Assembly: GCF_047496725.1 (NCBI RefSeq)
Contig: NC_132985.1
Location: 484,001 to 548,000, forward strand
Source: Anoplolepis gracilipes
Lineage: Eukaryota; Arthropoda; Insecta; Hymenoptera; Formicidae
Length of the DNA stretch: 64,000 bases
Reading direction: 5' to 3'
Shown: positions 25,351-36,956 of the stretch, piece after piece
How the letters are laid out: each line of letters begins with the position of its first letter
Numbering within the stretch: position 1 is the first letter of the stretch
The notes under the pieces: generated by a model
Told to the model about the DNA's origin: nothing
The model's database searches: none
Seen by the model: only the letters and a program-made list of their open reading frames with translations
Translations under genes and position numbers: made by a program

Positions 25351-26415
25351 TCACTGATAAAGATCCTGCTGGTAAAGATCCTCTACCGTGAATATTCCCT
25401 CCGCAAACGGGCTTTGCGCCTTCGTCTTCACCAGATGAAAGCCCTGATATCTCTTGTTGACATCCTCGCCCATCAGCACCGCGGGATATCTGGGCGGGCA
25501 GAGACCTAGAAGATAAGCCACGAATCCGTAACAGGGCCAGCCCCAGAAACCGATCTTGGAGTTGATCGACTCGGCAAAGTACTCGGCCGCCCTGTGATGG
25601 TTACATCCGAATGGATTTCCATGTTCCCAGCATCCAGGCTGGTTGACCCCGCCGTTCATGTAAAAATCGATGTGGCCGCTCGGCTCAATCTTGCCCTGAA
25701 TAAAGGCGTTTGTGTGCAACACGTCGACAAATTGGGCATCGCCAGCATCGAGCTTCTCGTCTTTATTAACAGTGATAAAGAGCGGCATCGCCGGATCGAG
25801 GCCGGTAATCCTCGGCAGCTGATACGGGCGCAGAACGTTGGCTGCGAACGCGGGCACGTGTGCGCCCAGACTGAAGCCGATTATATGGATGTCCACGGCA
25901 CCGTAGTCCCTCAGACGGTTCACCAACTGCGCCAAACAATCGCCCACGTGAGGCACGTTGTGGACAGCCGTGGGATAACACGGCGCTGTCGCCAGACGAT
26001 GCCAGTCCACCGCTATTAGATTATATTTGCCTCTCTTTAAATATTCGTTCCTGATATCCACCAAATATCCCAGTTGCATGTCCGAATTGTAGCCGTGCAC
26101 GATAATCTTCGTGGGAATCGACGCCACAAAGTTGGTATCGGCGAGATTCGAACTCGTATCGTTCACTAAAAGTTGTTGCTCCTCTTCCGGATTGTACGTT
26201 GTATAGAGAAAGAACGTCACTTCCTCGTCGGGACAGGTTTGATTGGTATTTACCAGACATGGTCCTATGAAGTAATCTTTACCGAGCTGATCGTCCACCG
26301 TGTTGCTCACGACGAAAGTCTGCGTGCTCGCGATCGTGAGAAATTTACAGAGCACGAGGAGAATTAGAAAAATTTCCCTTATTAGCGGATAAGCACCCCG
26401 GTTGACGATCGTCAT
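25351..26415 (-). CDS. Secreted pancreatic-lipase-family enzyme (lipase / phospholipase A1-like)
   Basis: This 354-codon frame has no introns. It belongs to the animal lipase superfamily (pancreatic lipase, lipase H and insect PLA1 branch), serine esterases of triacylglycerol or phospholipid, usually secreted. Residues 15-30 are a hydrophobic signal core. VHGY (106-109) is the oxyanion loop. GFSLG holds nucleophile Ser182, GLDPAMP holds Asp207, and CNHHR holds His273. The lid between Cys262 and Cys271 is only 8 residues, versus about 23 in classical pancreatic lipase; short lids are typical of PLA1-like members. There is no C-terminal PLAT domain, as usual for insect members. The ATG at 26415 is chosen because a signal peptide follows at once, although the frame stays open upstream to an ATG at 26790. 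All key residues are present, so it looks functional. It lies on the same strand inside an intron of the Neto-like gene. Substrate specificity is not determinable by eye. Confidence 0.92.
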   Translation of the reverse strand: MTIVNRGAYPLIREIFLILLVLCKFLTIASTQTFVVSNTVDDQLGKDYFIGPCLVNTNQTCPDEEVTFFLYTTYNPEEEQQLLVNDTSSNLADTNFVASIPTKIIVHGYNSDMQLGYLVDIRNEYLKRGKYNLIAVDWHRLATAPCYPTAVHNVPHVGDCLAQLVNRLRDYGAVDIHIIGFSLGAHVPAFAANVLRPYQLPRITGLDPAMPLFITVNKDEKLDAGDAQFVDVLHTNAFIQGKIEPSGHIDFYMNGGVNQPGCWEHGNPFGCNHHRAAEYFAESINSKIGFWGWPCYGFVAYLLGLCPPRYPAVLMGEDVNKRYQGFHLVKTKAQSPFAEGIFTVEDLYQQDLYQ

Positions 26416-29400
26416 CTCGTATCCGTCAGGAACTCCACCTTGATCGCGGTTGCGCGCGAAGAAACGTCTGTGAATGATTCCAGGCGACTGTCTGGTGGGA
26501 ACTGGTCGCTGCTGCAACGATTGGTCGGTCGTTGCGGGCGAAACTCCGCAACGATTGAGCGACGTCACGTACTCGACGAACCTCGACGAGCTTGGAATCC
26601 CTAAAGAGTACCGACACACGCGGCCAAGTTTTTCTTTTTCCTTTTTTGTTTTATCAAGAATGTTTGATTTGTATTTGTCGGACGCGGAAGTGAGTCGTGG
26701 AAAGTGATGATCGTGATTTTTAGCGACATTGTTCAAAAATGGAAAGTCTTCTGAAAGAATCAGCACGTCGAGGAAAAATGAGAAATGCAAACTTTACGTA
26801 AAAAGCATCAACATTGTCGAGTGAAAGACTTTCGAATTTTTATCGCGATCTTTATCAATCAAAAATTATTATTATATATATTGTTTATGCATACTTTACA
26901 CATTAATATGATACGCATGTACGATATATAATAGGTACGATTATATAATAGAAAACAGCACGTCTCAAGATGTGTCAATTTTTTGCCATAATAAAAATAG
27001 AAATATCAAAAGATAATAAAGATGATAAGATATTTATTTAATATAAAATGAGCACGCTTACGTTATCAGTTTAGGAAATTACGTTTTATTTCCTCGGATT
27101 TATCGGACAATCACGATAGTCTCTTCACCACTCGCCACTCTACGCGAAAAACGACGCAATTCCATGTTAGGTCGAACCGATGACGAAGTAGAGCGCACTG
27201 CGAGAATAGTGGTTTTTCTATGCACTTGCACGTATCTGTGTCCACTAATCGTGACACACTTCGCGGAATACATTTGATCGATTAAAGGTATCATTGATAT
27301 CGCTCGGTATGATATGATAAAACTAGCGGTCTAATCAATTTTAGCGATTGTGCGCTGAGCATAGGAAGTCTAGGCGACGAGCAACCGATTCGAAAAGTGA
27401 TAACGACAATGGTGATGGCGATCGATGAAAGGTTGGATGCACGATTGGTGAGTTAGGATTAATCTCGTGGGCCATAGGATATACCATAGAAAATATAGAT
27501 TATACAATGGCTCGTGTTTTGTACGACAAATTGGATATTTCCGAGATACGAGTGTTTCCTTAATCGTTCGCTTATCCTAATTTTATACATTGAAATTTGC
27601 GAAAAGGAAGCTTTTCATTATAATATATAAATATAAATGAACAGCTTTTCCAACTCCAATTTATTAATAACACTCATTTAAAACTGAATCGAGTGGCTAA
27701 AATTGTATCTTTAACTTTATCACTTTATTAAGTTTTTATTTTAATTTAACATAAAGCGATCTGAAAAAAAACTTTGGAAAAAAAATAATTGAAAGTAAAA
27801 AATGTCAGCACATTTATGGTTTTATTTTCAAGTGTGAAAAGTAAATGTGGAAAAAAATATATTCTATACCTATTCTATTCATAATAATATTTTAACAATG
27901 AAAGAAAGCTGGAAGCTTTTATTGCGGGTTTCTAGCAATTAGAAGTTGATATCGTTGATTTACGTTGCGGACGCGCTCCGATAACACGTGCTATGCATCG
28001 CGTGACTAACTCCAATGGCATCGAAGGCTGCTTTGAATAATGCGCTAACTTCCTGCTACAGCTCGAGTCTCGTTCGCAATAATTGCCGCGATTGTACTAC
28101 CAAATATCACAAAGTCCGAAATAAATACCATTTCCTTACCTCCGATAAAGTATAACATTATCGGTGCAAAACGTAGGATTTGCTCGCGTTTCAGAGAAGA
28201 GTTCGTGAAAGTATTTGTTTGTTACGACAGTTCCGTTTCGACAGTGCGTGCGAGAAGGTGAAATTTCGTTCGAGTTGGCATGCAGCCTACAAACATATCA
28301 ATAAACTTTCGCGAGCGGCGCGAATGTGAATGCTAATTGTGGTCAAAAACATTTTTACATTTGTTATCACGATCGACCGGCAACTGTCCTAATTATATGC
28401 ATGACCACGTAATTATCAGTATTATTGATCATCAGCTAAGTAAACCGCTCCACGTTTAAACGGTCGTATATATATATATATATATATATATTTCCAACCA
28501 TGTTGATAATGCATTGATAATTGTTATAGTGAATATTACGTAAATTAAAAGGGGTTATTCAATTTTAAACAATTATACAAATTAAGAGAAAAAGGAGCAG
28601 ATTCAAAAAGACAACTGTATCTATAAATTGTCTTATATTATATTATTTATTACATCACAACAATCGCGACATTTTTTCGATAAAATATATGTAAACTAAA
28701 TATATATGTATGTGTATAATAGTCTCAAAATTGAAACTGAAATGTTTAAATAATAAATAAGAGCTAGTATCTCATTTCGTCGGCTTATCATATATAATAT
28801 TATAATTTAAGATTTTCATGAAATGATTTAGATATCCTTCCCTTTAAATATAAAGTCCTACTTTTCGCCGACAGTTTCTTTCGAGCCAAGCCCCGAAACG
28901 AGCTTATTTGCATAAGCTGTAAGAGACTAAGAGAAAAGGAAAAAAAAAGAATGAATGCTCTCTTATTCGTGTTCTTCCTACATAATCCGCTATACTCGAC
29001 CACTCGTAAAAATTCTCCAAATATAGATCGGCGGTCTTGTTTCGTACCGAAAAAAAATATGCATCTGTACATCAGTGTATCTGAAAAATATGCATCTGTA
29101 TACGGACAACAGTATGCATTTCAATATGTCTCGAAAATACAAATATCCTCCGGACAGAAAAGGTATACTATATTCAAATTTATACCATAGTTGGAAAAGA
29201 ATTACTAATATAATTAATTTTGAAACAATTTCCATATATCTCTTTATAGCAAAATTTTTATTATATCAGAATTTTAATTTTAATTTATTTTTTATTATCT
29301 TTATTTTCACCATTTTTCTACGCATAATATTATAAAAAATGAGCCACAATGATAAGTCTTATAATATTTGCATAAATTTTCATACAAGTTTTATATTTAA

Positions 29401-29497
29401 ATAATATATAAAAATATATATCCATATATTTTTTTAGATGTGTTATTATATATCTTAAAATAATAATTAATAATTAATAATTAAGGTTTAACTTTAT

Positions 29498-29501
<4 letters not shown>

Positions 29502-29554
<53 letters not shown>
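29502..29554. repeat. CT microsatellite, about 52 bp
   Basis: (CT)n with one CTTT interruption near its start, preceded by AATAATT repeats. Confidence 0.97.
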
Positions 29555-29555
<1 letters not shown>

Positions 29556-32500
29556 ATTTAATGTAATAAAAATTCAATAGAGCATTTGATTTAGTCGAAA
29601 TAATAATTTAAATATTGCCAAAAATATTTATTTTTGCAGAGCGATCCAATTTTCATCATGCATGCGCACTGTTTAATTACGATTAAAATTACTATTACCA
29701 TGTATCTTCCGTTAATCTCATACACACATAGACACATATTATATTTCAAAGAAAATCGATATCGAGACTTGCTTCAATTTGTGGTGCTTGTGGCCTATCA
29801 GCCAGTCATATCATAATCTGCATTTTAAAAGTGTAATCCTTGTTACATACACAGACTAATGATGAATATTTCGCATAAGCGAAAATATCTGAATTAGTAT
29901 ATGTATCAGTGATCGAATTTGGCTCCTAAATTTCCACGCCTCAAAATAGATATAATTATCGTACGGCTACATTAATTACCGCGACCACCGCGCTTCATTA
30001 TTGAAGGAATTAATTTCATTAACTTCAAGAGTGAGAAAGCGTCACGAATGCTAATGTCATTGTATTATTTTGAATTATTTCGAAGGGTACACAATCAATC
30101 TTTGATTAAAAATTGATAACTCACTGTAGTATTCTTCATTGTTTATCTTTCTCTTTGTGTTTTTATTTTCAAATTTGAAATTCTATTTACAAATTGCAGT
30201 GGAACACCGCCTAGTTCCGTTTTCGTTGTTCCGTTTGTTTCATGTGTGTATTCAATTGCGAGAACTCTGCTGAAACTATTTATTATTAAAACATACACAT
30301 GAGCGAGAATACGATGAGCGAGGAGAGCGCATTTTTCTATTTTCCCGACCGTTCGAATCGACGATGAAGTCGTTCTTTTTTGGGCCGAAGCCAAAGCATG
30401 ATGTATCTTTTGCCTCCATATTTCTTTTTACATTCTCATAGTAGAATATTACAAAGTAACAAAAGTGCATATGCAAAACTTTTAGTTATAAGATATATGA
30501 ACTATCGACATTTATTTAAAAGCCACATGGTGAAAGTCAAAAAGCTTTATATAAGCCTCTCTCACTGTTATTTCACTGTTATTTCAATAATGTTCAGTTT
30601 CCGGAATACGATGTAATTTCTTGTTCGAAAAGCATTTTATCATTTTTTTTTTTTTTTTTTTTTACACTTGATACCCTGCCAATTTTCTTGATACAAATAC
30701 GAAAACAAAATTGTGTATAATTTTTAAATTATTTTTTAGTCTTGTTAAAATTATTCTGAATATATAACAAGCTATATTATAACGAGAAAAATTCTCAGGG
30801 CTATGTTTTTCGCAGAAAATTTTTGCCATTGCAAAAGTAAAAAATACACGAAATTATTTAAATTGCTTAATATGCCGCAATTATGTTCTTATTTTATTTA
30901 AATGTATGCAATTTTCTGCACGCATGTGAAACGCGTATACGTAAAAGTTTTACGATAAATATTTGACGAAATTCGTTCGGTTTTACTGCAGTGCAGTTTG
31001 ACATTTGCTTCGACCCATGATACAAAGCTTACTGCGTTGCTTCAATTTATTGCTATTTCGCCAAACTCGGACGTGTCAGACTCGGATATATCTGCAAACC
31101 AGCATTGCGTCTGGACCGACTCCATAGAATATCGTATACATTCTGAATATCTCCGCTCTTGGAGATATATGGGATGCGATAGCGGGGATCCATGGAGTTT
31201 TAATCGGATCGCGTTACATAAACTTGGATTTTTAATCGAATTTATATTTATATTTATTTTGCAATCTGTTGCAGTTCGTAGAATCGCTTGATTTTTATTT
31301 CCAGGTACTTTTGATACTGGCTCGAATAAATATTGCTCGGATGAAACTTGACAAAAGAGCGACAGGTGAGACTGCGCACCGCGTTGATGTACAAATTTCT
31401 GCGGCGGTGTAAAACACGTACAAATCGTACAAATCAACCGTGCAAACACGTTTTTTAGATAGAGGTACGAATATGTTTGTCGAAAATATCATCATCACAT
31501 TAGTATATAATCTCATTACACTCGCTATGACATTATGTCAAATACAATAACACCACACAATAATATAATAAATAAATAAGAAGATAAAAGAGATGTATCA
31601 CAATTGATTCTTCGTCAGTGTAAGTTAAGTCAGTGCAATTAAAATATCGTGAAAATTAAATAAGTAGATTAAAAAAGCAATTAAACATCGCGCTATTTTA
31701 CGTATTTATAACTTTGATCTTATATAAGAAGCTTAATATATATGTATAGGCCGGGATATAAAAGAAAACCCAGCGAAGAGCGACGTTATATCTCAAAGAA
31801 ATTGAAAAATATAGCACAGAGAGAAAAAGAGCTGGGTCGTAGATTCAAAAGACACGACGTCTTAATTTCGATCTCGCGAATAATTCAGACATAGCTGAAA
31901 GAGAGAGTTAGCGTATGAATTAATAAATTCTTATATACAATACAATTCTTATACGATACTTTTCTAATACGCTAAACGTGAGATATAGATAATAGATGTA
32001 TATAATATATACATCTATGAATTGCAATGGTAATTAAAAGATATAGAGACTTATCATACAGACACGACTTATCGCGACATTAGCGTTTACCTTATTGGAA
32101 ATACGCTATTGCGAAAAGTCCCTGTTACTCATGCCGTTAATAAATCTTGCAACATGATGCGAGTAACGGCCGTTATCAAGTCGACGCGCTCCATTAAATC
32201 GAGACGGTAACGTAATAGCAGTTTTCTTTACTCTCACAGCCTCACCTGTAATCTCGGATCTTTTGTGAAGCATCCCGTTTTTAGAATTTTCGTATAATTG
32301 GTAAGACTCTCCTTCAAAGAGTTTTACAATTCCTGAGATCGAAAAAAATCTGATGATTAATGTAAAAATTATGAATCTGAAAGTATGTAACGCCATTATT
32401 TTCATTATACAAAAATTGATAATAATTTTCTTATTTCAATCAGAATCGATTTGAATTATATATATAACTTTAACTGAAGAATTCTGAAAACTATTTTTTT

Positions 32501-33666
32501 CAATTTTTAAGAAAATATCCGCGAGTCTCGAGAAAAAATTATATCAACTTATAGAAACTTGAAAGCTTTTCGTGTGAAAATTGAAAATTTCACAATTATA
32601 ATTGTGAACATTTTTTGCTAGCCGTATGATGGATTTGCGAAAGGACAGACGACATTAAATTTGATAAGCGATTCAAAATTATACAGGATGAGAGTATTTA
32701 TAAGAGAAGCTAACGATTTCAATCTGTTTGAATTTCTTGGATATAAACTCGACTAATTTTAGCCAATTGCTTCCAATCAGATTTTAAATAGTTTCCTTGA
32801 CACCGTATTTTATTTGCGTATTAAACTGGTATTGATTTGATTATATCATGTAGATGTAGTATATTGATGTTTATTCGTAATACGTGGAATAACGATAATT
32901 CTTTGTAAATATAATTCTTATCTATAATAAATACAAATACATTTTACAAACTAATTAATTAATATTACGTTGATAGACGTTTTATTTATTATCTATTTAA
33001 AGAAAGCGAATATATTATTTTTAAAATTCATTTGTCAATTGACAATGACGTTAAATTATATTTTATCGCATTTTAGAAAAATGTGATGGAAACAACTTAA
33101 TTGAGTTGATGACTAGCAATAAAATTCAAGATTGATAGAATTCCCAAATATTTCTTTCATAAAGCCTGTCACTCGTGGAAATTAAATTTAATAGATAATG
33201 AAACGTCTTGATGCTCTATAAATCGTAAAAATACACAGCTCTAGTTTTTTTAAAACGCGAATCTTTGCATTATACAGCAACTGAACTTATGCTATCTTTG
33301 CAAGTTATCATTCGCATTAACACAGCCTGTAGGCGGCATAATAACTCGTGTCTCGATAATACATGTCACTTGAAAATACATATTATTTGATGCACTTGCG
33401 TGCATGCACAAATAGATCGGTTGCGCTCGTTCGGACACAGACGCTGTTCGATTAATCATTCGAAAATTGCGCTTTCCCACCGGAACTAATTATCCGCCGC
33501 GGTTGTCTGTCGTCTGCCGTTTATTTCGAATAATCGAATTTTTAATGCACGACGTCGCGCGCACAGCCGATGGCAGCAGAGAGAGCAAAAAAAAATGTTG
33601 ACTCGTATATTAAACTAATTTAAACTCTTTCTCTTTCTGTCTGTGTCTCATTCTCTTTTCCCGCAG

Positions 33667-33839
33667 TTAGTAATGGCAATAAACAAACGGGGGAGGAGAA
33701 ACAAGCCGCGGGGCACGCGCTATTTGTTATCGATTACTACGGATTTAAAAAAAACAACAACGATACATCGGCGAAATTGTGGCAAACATCGCGATACCGT
33801 TCGCCGATTGAAATCGCGAAAAGCCAAACGACATTATAA
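33667..33839 (+). CDS. Candidate terminal exon of an unknown plus-strand gene
   Basis: A long pyrimidine tract (CTCATTCTCTTTTCCCGCAG) forms an excellent acceptor at 33666. The following frame, taking two bases as codon completion, is open for 56 codons to a TAA at 33837-33839. It includes GEEKQAAGHALFVIDYYGF and ends SPIEIAKSQTTL. A second, Arg/Lys-rich frame is open slightly further (to 33867), so frame choice is uncertain. No partner exon was identified upstream. The product is unrecognised. It could also be a noncoding exon or chance. Confidence 0.25.
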
Positions 33840-33917
33840 AACGAGCGTGAGCAGACCAACGCGGTGATCGATCGTTTAATGAAAACACCGACGCGCGTTT
33901 TGTTCGGGTTTTCTCGT

Positions 33918-33955
33918 ATCATTTTTTTTTTTGTTTTTTTTTTTTTTTTTTTTTT
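33918..33955. repeat. Poly(T) tract
   Basis: T run with one G. It produces a poly-Lys ORF on the minus strand that is not a gene. Confidence 0.95.
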
Positions 33956-34720
33956 CATCCGTCGTATCTCCGCCCTCTAATTTCGCGCTGTGCCGCCACA
34001 ACCGCCCGCGGTAACAGTTACGCGTAAATAAATAATGGATACCATTGTAAGAGAGCAATGTGGAATATCGCGCGGTCTATCGATCATCTCGCTGCTTAAT
34101 TATAGCGGGGCAAACGGGATTCAATTGAACCGATAGATTCTGATTAATTCAGTACTAACCGCAGATATTTAGGTCGACTCTGTTGAAAGGTCGCGAGTTT
34201 GTCGTAATGACCTCACGAATTCGCGTCGCGAGACATTTGTCCTAGTTACAAAGTGTTACAGAGGTATTTTATTTATGCATTCGAAGACGAGCGGAATTAC
34301 AAAGATGAAGGAAGGGACATCCCTTGTTTAGAGAGCATCATGTGTGAACTAGAGACGTTATCGAGCATGGCGAAATGTCGGTAAAATAAAAATAACAATG
34401 ATAAGTACAAGTTTAATAAAATGTGTAAACATTTATCGTAGACGAATAGATAAATCAATCGAAACGAATCACAAAGAAACGGAATAACAAGGGATCCGAT
34501 TGTATATTATATAAAAATATTTCGCACACTTGTATGAGTTTCAATGGTAATTCTCAGAAAGAAAAATTTAAACATGGTAGTTATTAAGAAGAGACATTTT
34601 ATTCAAGGAACAATAGAAATAATGTAAATAATAAAAGTCGAAAGCAATCGAAATAACCGCAAATGTTCTCTCATCCTACAAATAAATTGTAATGGCTAAC
34701 CACGAATATACGCGGGATGA

Positions 34721-34754
34721 TTGACAGATGCGGATTGCCAAATGCATCTGTCAA
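34721..34754. other. Perfect 11-bp inverted repeat (hairpin)
   Basis: TTGACAGATGC and GCATCTGTCAA are exact reverse complements around a 12-nt loop (GGATTGCCAAAT). The stem is GC-richer than its surroundings. It is too short for a typical microRNA precursor. Confidence 0.6.
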
Positions 34755-36169
34755 ATCTACAGGTTAAATTAATTAATTAGAATCGTTGTCATGGTACGAA
34801 ATGACGTGCAGAAGTGCGAGGCAAACCGCAATGCAATCAAATGAAAAGCAAACATACAGTATATATGGGGTGTTCGAATGAGATCAGCATAATCGACTAA
34901 CAGCACGCGACGTGAAATGGTAGCGCATGGTAATGCAATATTTTGTAAATCCTAATGTAATAATTCCAAATCCTAGACAATCCTTAATTATCGTACGTAA
35001 CCTGACACTGATCCACAACTCCATACTGATAGATAAGCATGTATTCCGTATTAATTAGCGTATAATAAATTAAGCATGTTATTCTTTACATTTAAAGTTA
35101 ATATAAAACCGTGAAATTAATATAAATTTAAATTCTATATATTCATATATATTTGAAGATCAAAAATATTTTGGGTGTGGGTGTACAGATTTATTGGAGA
35201 AAAAGTGTACTTCAAGTACATTTATACAAAACAAAATATACTTAAAAAAAATCTCAATCAAAAAATCTAAATAATTTGTTAAAAGGAGGAATTATTATCG
35301 AAATATAAACTTTAAAACTCTCTAGATTATACACTCTCTAGATAAATACAACAATTTATTTATAGTACTCGGTTAGGTCGACAAATTTCGTCCTAGTGTG
35401 ACTTATATTCTCGTGAAATACAATATCGATTTTCAATTTGGTACGCAAAATTGGTTTTTCTAAAATGTTTATTTGGAAAACAAATATGCAAACAGATATA
35501 TGTGCTTTAGATTGACCTGATCAGAAAGAGTTTCACTAATGCACCGACGTCTGTGTAATTTCTATTCTACGGAAAGATGCAGACATGAAACATAATAATG
35601 TGCACGTACGATATAAACATATAAATAAATGAATATTTTATACCGTAATCGCGAGCGCGTGCGTCCTTTGATCATTGGCTCGACCGTGCAGAATTCAAAT
35701 CGACTAAATGCGTTTATTATCATATTCAGGATAAAATTAATTAATTTTCATAATCATTAATATAGTTTGCTTTATAGAAGCAAATTATCTTTAAATATAT
35801 ATCGGATATGAAAGAAAAATATATAATTGAAAGTTAAAATATATTTTTGGACTTATATGTAGAATGTTCCAATAAAATTAAATTTCGAAAGTTCTCTTTT
35901 AATTTTTTTTTTTATTAAAGATATTTATCAAATTTGTCTTTTTCTCTTTTTCGCAATTAAGAAAATAGTATCAATTTTTAAGTATATAATTAACACATTT
36001 TCCAAAGTTTACGTATTGGAATATTTTTAGCAAATATTTTCGTCAAGATCATTTTTTTTTTCTTTATACTTATCTTTGATTTTTATTTGTATAAATGCTA
36101 AATACTAAAATTATGTACAAGTAAAATTTGCGTGGAAATTAGTAAATGTAGTTTACAACTTATTCTTTT

Positions 36170-36300
36170 AAGTTTCGAGAAACTGTCAAGCTCGCGGATA
36201 CAGAATCTTTTAAAGTACTTGACAAGAGAAAAAAAAAAATTGTTCTTGTAGACTTTGTTTTATAACTAAATAAATTTTACCAACACATTGATTATTCAAT
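36170..36300. repeat. Inverted repeat, member 1, downstream of the TM exon (sense of the minus-strand gene)
   Basis: Reverse-complementary to 36831-36956. Shared blocks in order are GAAACTG, TCAAGCTCGCGGATACA, AATCTTTTAAAGTACTT, GTAGA, TTTGTTTTATAA, AAATTTTACCAACA and ATTCAAT, with small indels between them. It starts 247 nt beyond the donor of the 36548-36736 exon. Confidence 0.8.
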
Positions 36301-36547
36301 TTACAAAAATTATTTCTATTCTTTCTCGCGCGTGCGTGCCATGGAAATGCAATCGTTTATAGGCATTACGCAAACTCATCGTGAGAGCAAAAAAGTTTTC
36401 CGCGTGTTTTTGAGCTGACAATAGGCGAAGTAAAAGCGCAAAGAACGAACTGGCTGATGGTAGCGAGGTTGCACCGACTACGAGCGGTTGCAACTACACC
36501 GACGCGAATCGATCGTGTACATATAAGGGGGGTTTTTTGTGACTCAC

Positions 36548-36736
36548 ATGGGAAGCTGACTGGCGGATGAGACTGAGCGTTGTGCGCGTTATGGGGGTGC
36601 CTCGGAGTAGGAACTCGCTGCTTGCAAAAGCAGAGAACCGCCGCCGTTACCAAACCGCCCATGCTGAGTATCAGAAACACAAGGGCCATGACGAACCAGG
36701 TAATCTGCATGCCAAAGATCGTCGGTACCTCGGAAT
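36548..36736 (-). CDS. Neto-like gene: transmembrane exon
   Basis: This 189-nt exon is symmetric (phase 1/1), with acceptor TCTTGCAATTTCAG and donor GTGAGTC. It codes for a short juxtamembrane stretch (DSEVPTIFGMQ), then about 25 hydrophobic residues (from ITWFVMALV to TAAVLCF). A CFCKQR segment follows, where the cysteines could be palmitoylated and the basic residues mark the cytoplasmic side. The tail is His/Pro-rich (RHPHNAHNAQSHPP). The type I topology fits the upstream CUB and LDLa modules. It is the only membrane segment found in this gene, and its length is a multiple of three. Skipping it would therefore keep the frame and remove membrane anchoring. A pair of inverted repeats flanks it (36170-36300 and 36831-36956). 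Confidence 0.82.
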
Positions 36737-36830
36737 CTGAAATTGCAAGAAAAGACTGTTAATCAGACTTGAAAGGTCCAGGCTTTCTTTCAAACAAGAC
36801 GCTTTAATTAACTAGATATTATATCTTTAT

Positions 36831-36956
36831 ATTGAATCAATGTTGGTAAAATTTCTTATAAAACAAAATCTACAACAGGAAATTTTTTTCTTTTGTAAAG
36901 TACTTTAAAAGATTGTGTATCCGCGAGCTTGACAGTTACAGTTTCTTGAAAACTTA
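36831..36956. repeat. Inverted repeat, member 2, upstream of the TM exon
   Basis: Partner of 36170-36300 in opposite orientation, beginning 94 nt before the acceptor of the TM exon. It may be a second copy of a mobile repeat or an inverted duplication. The intronic pair can pair in the pre-mRNA and loop out exactly one exon. Confidence 0.8.

Larger units (their letters stand above)
26416..36169. other. Third Neto-like intron, proximal part
   Basis: Directly upstream of the lipase start (to 26790) the same frame stays open. Beyond that are AT-rich DNA, a CT microsatellite, a small duplicated ATATGCATCTGTA motif (29058-29102) and the candidate exon at 33667. A 97-codon plus ORF (30998-31291) is overlapped by a 135-codon minus ORF; neither is recognisable. 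Confidence 0.6.

Noticed and set aside
25594..26019. 141-codon plus-strand ORF over the lipase
   Set aside because: Antisense shadow of the lipase coding sequence.
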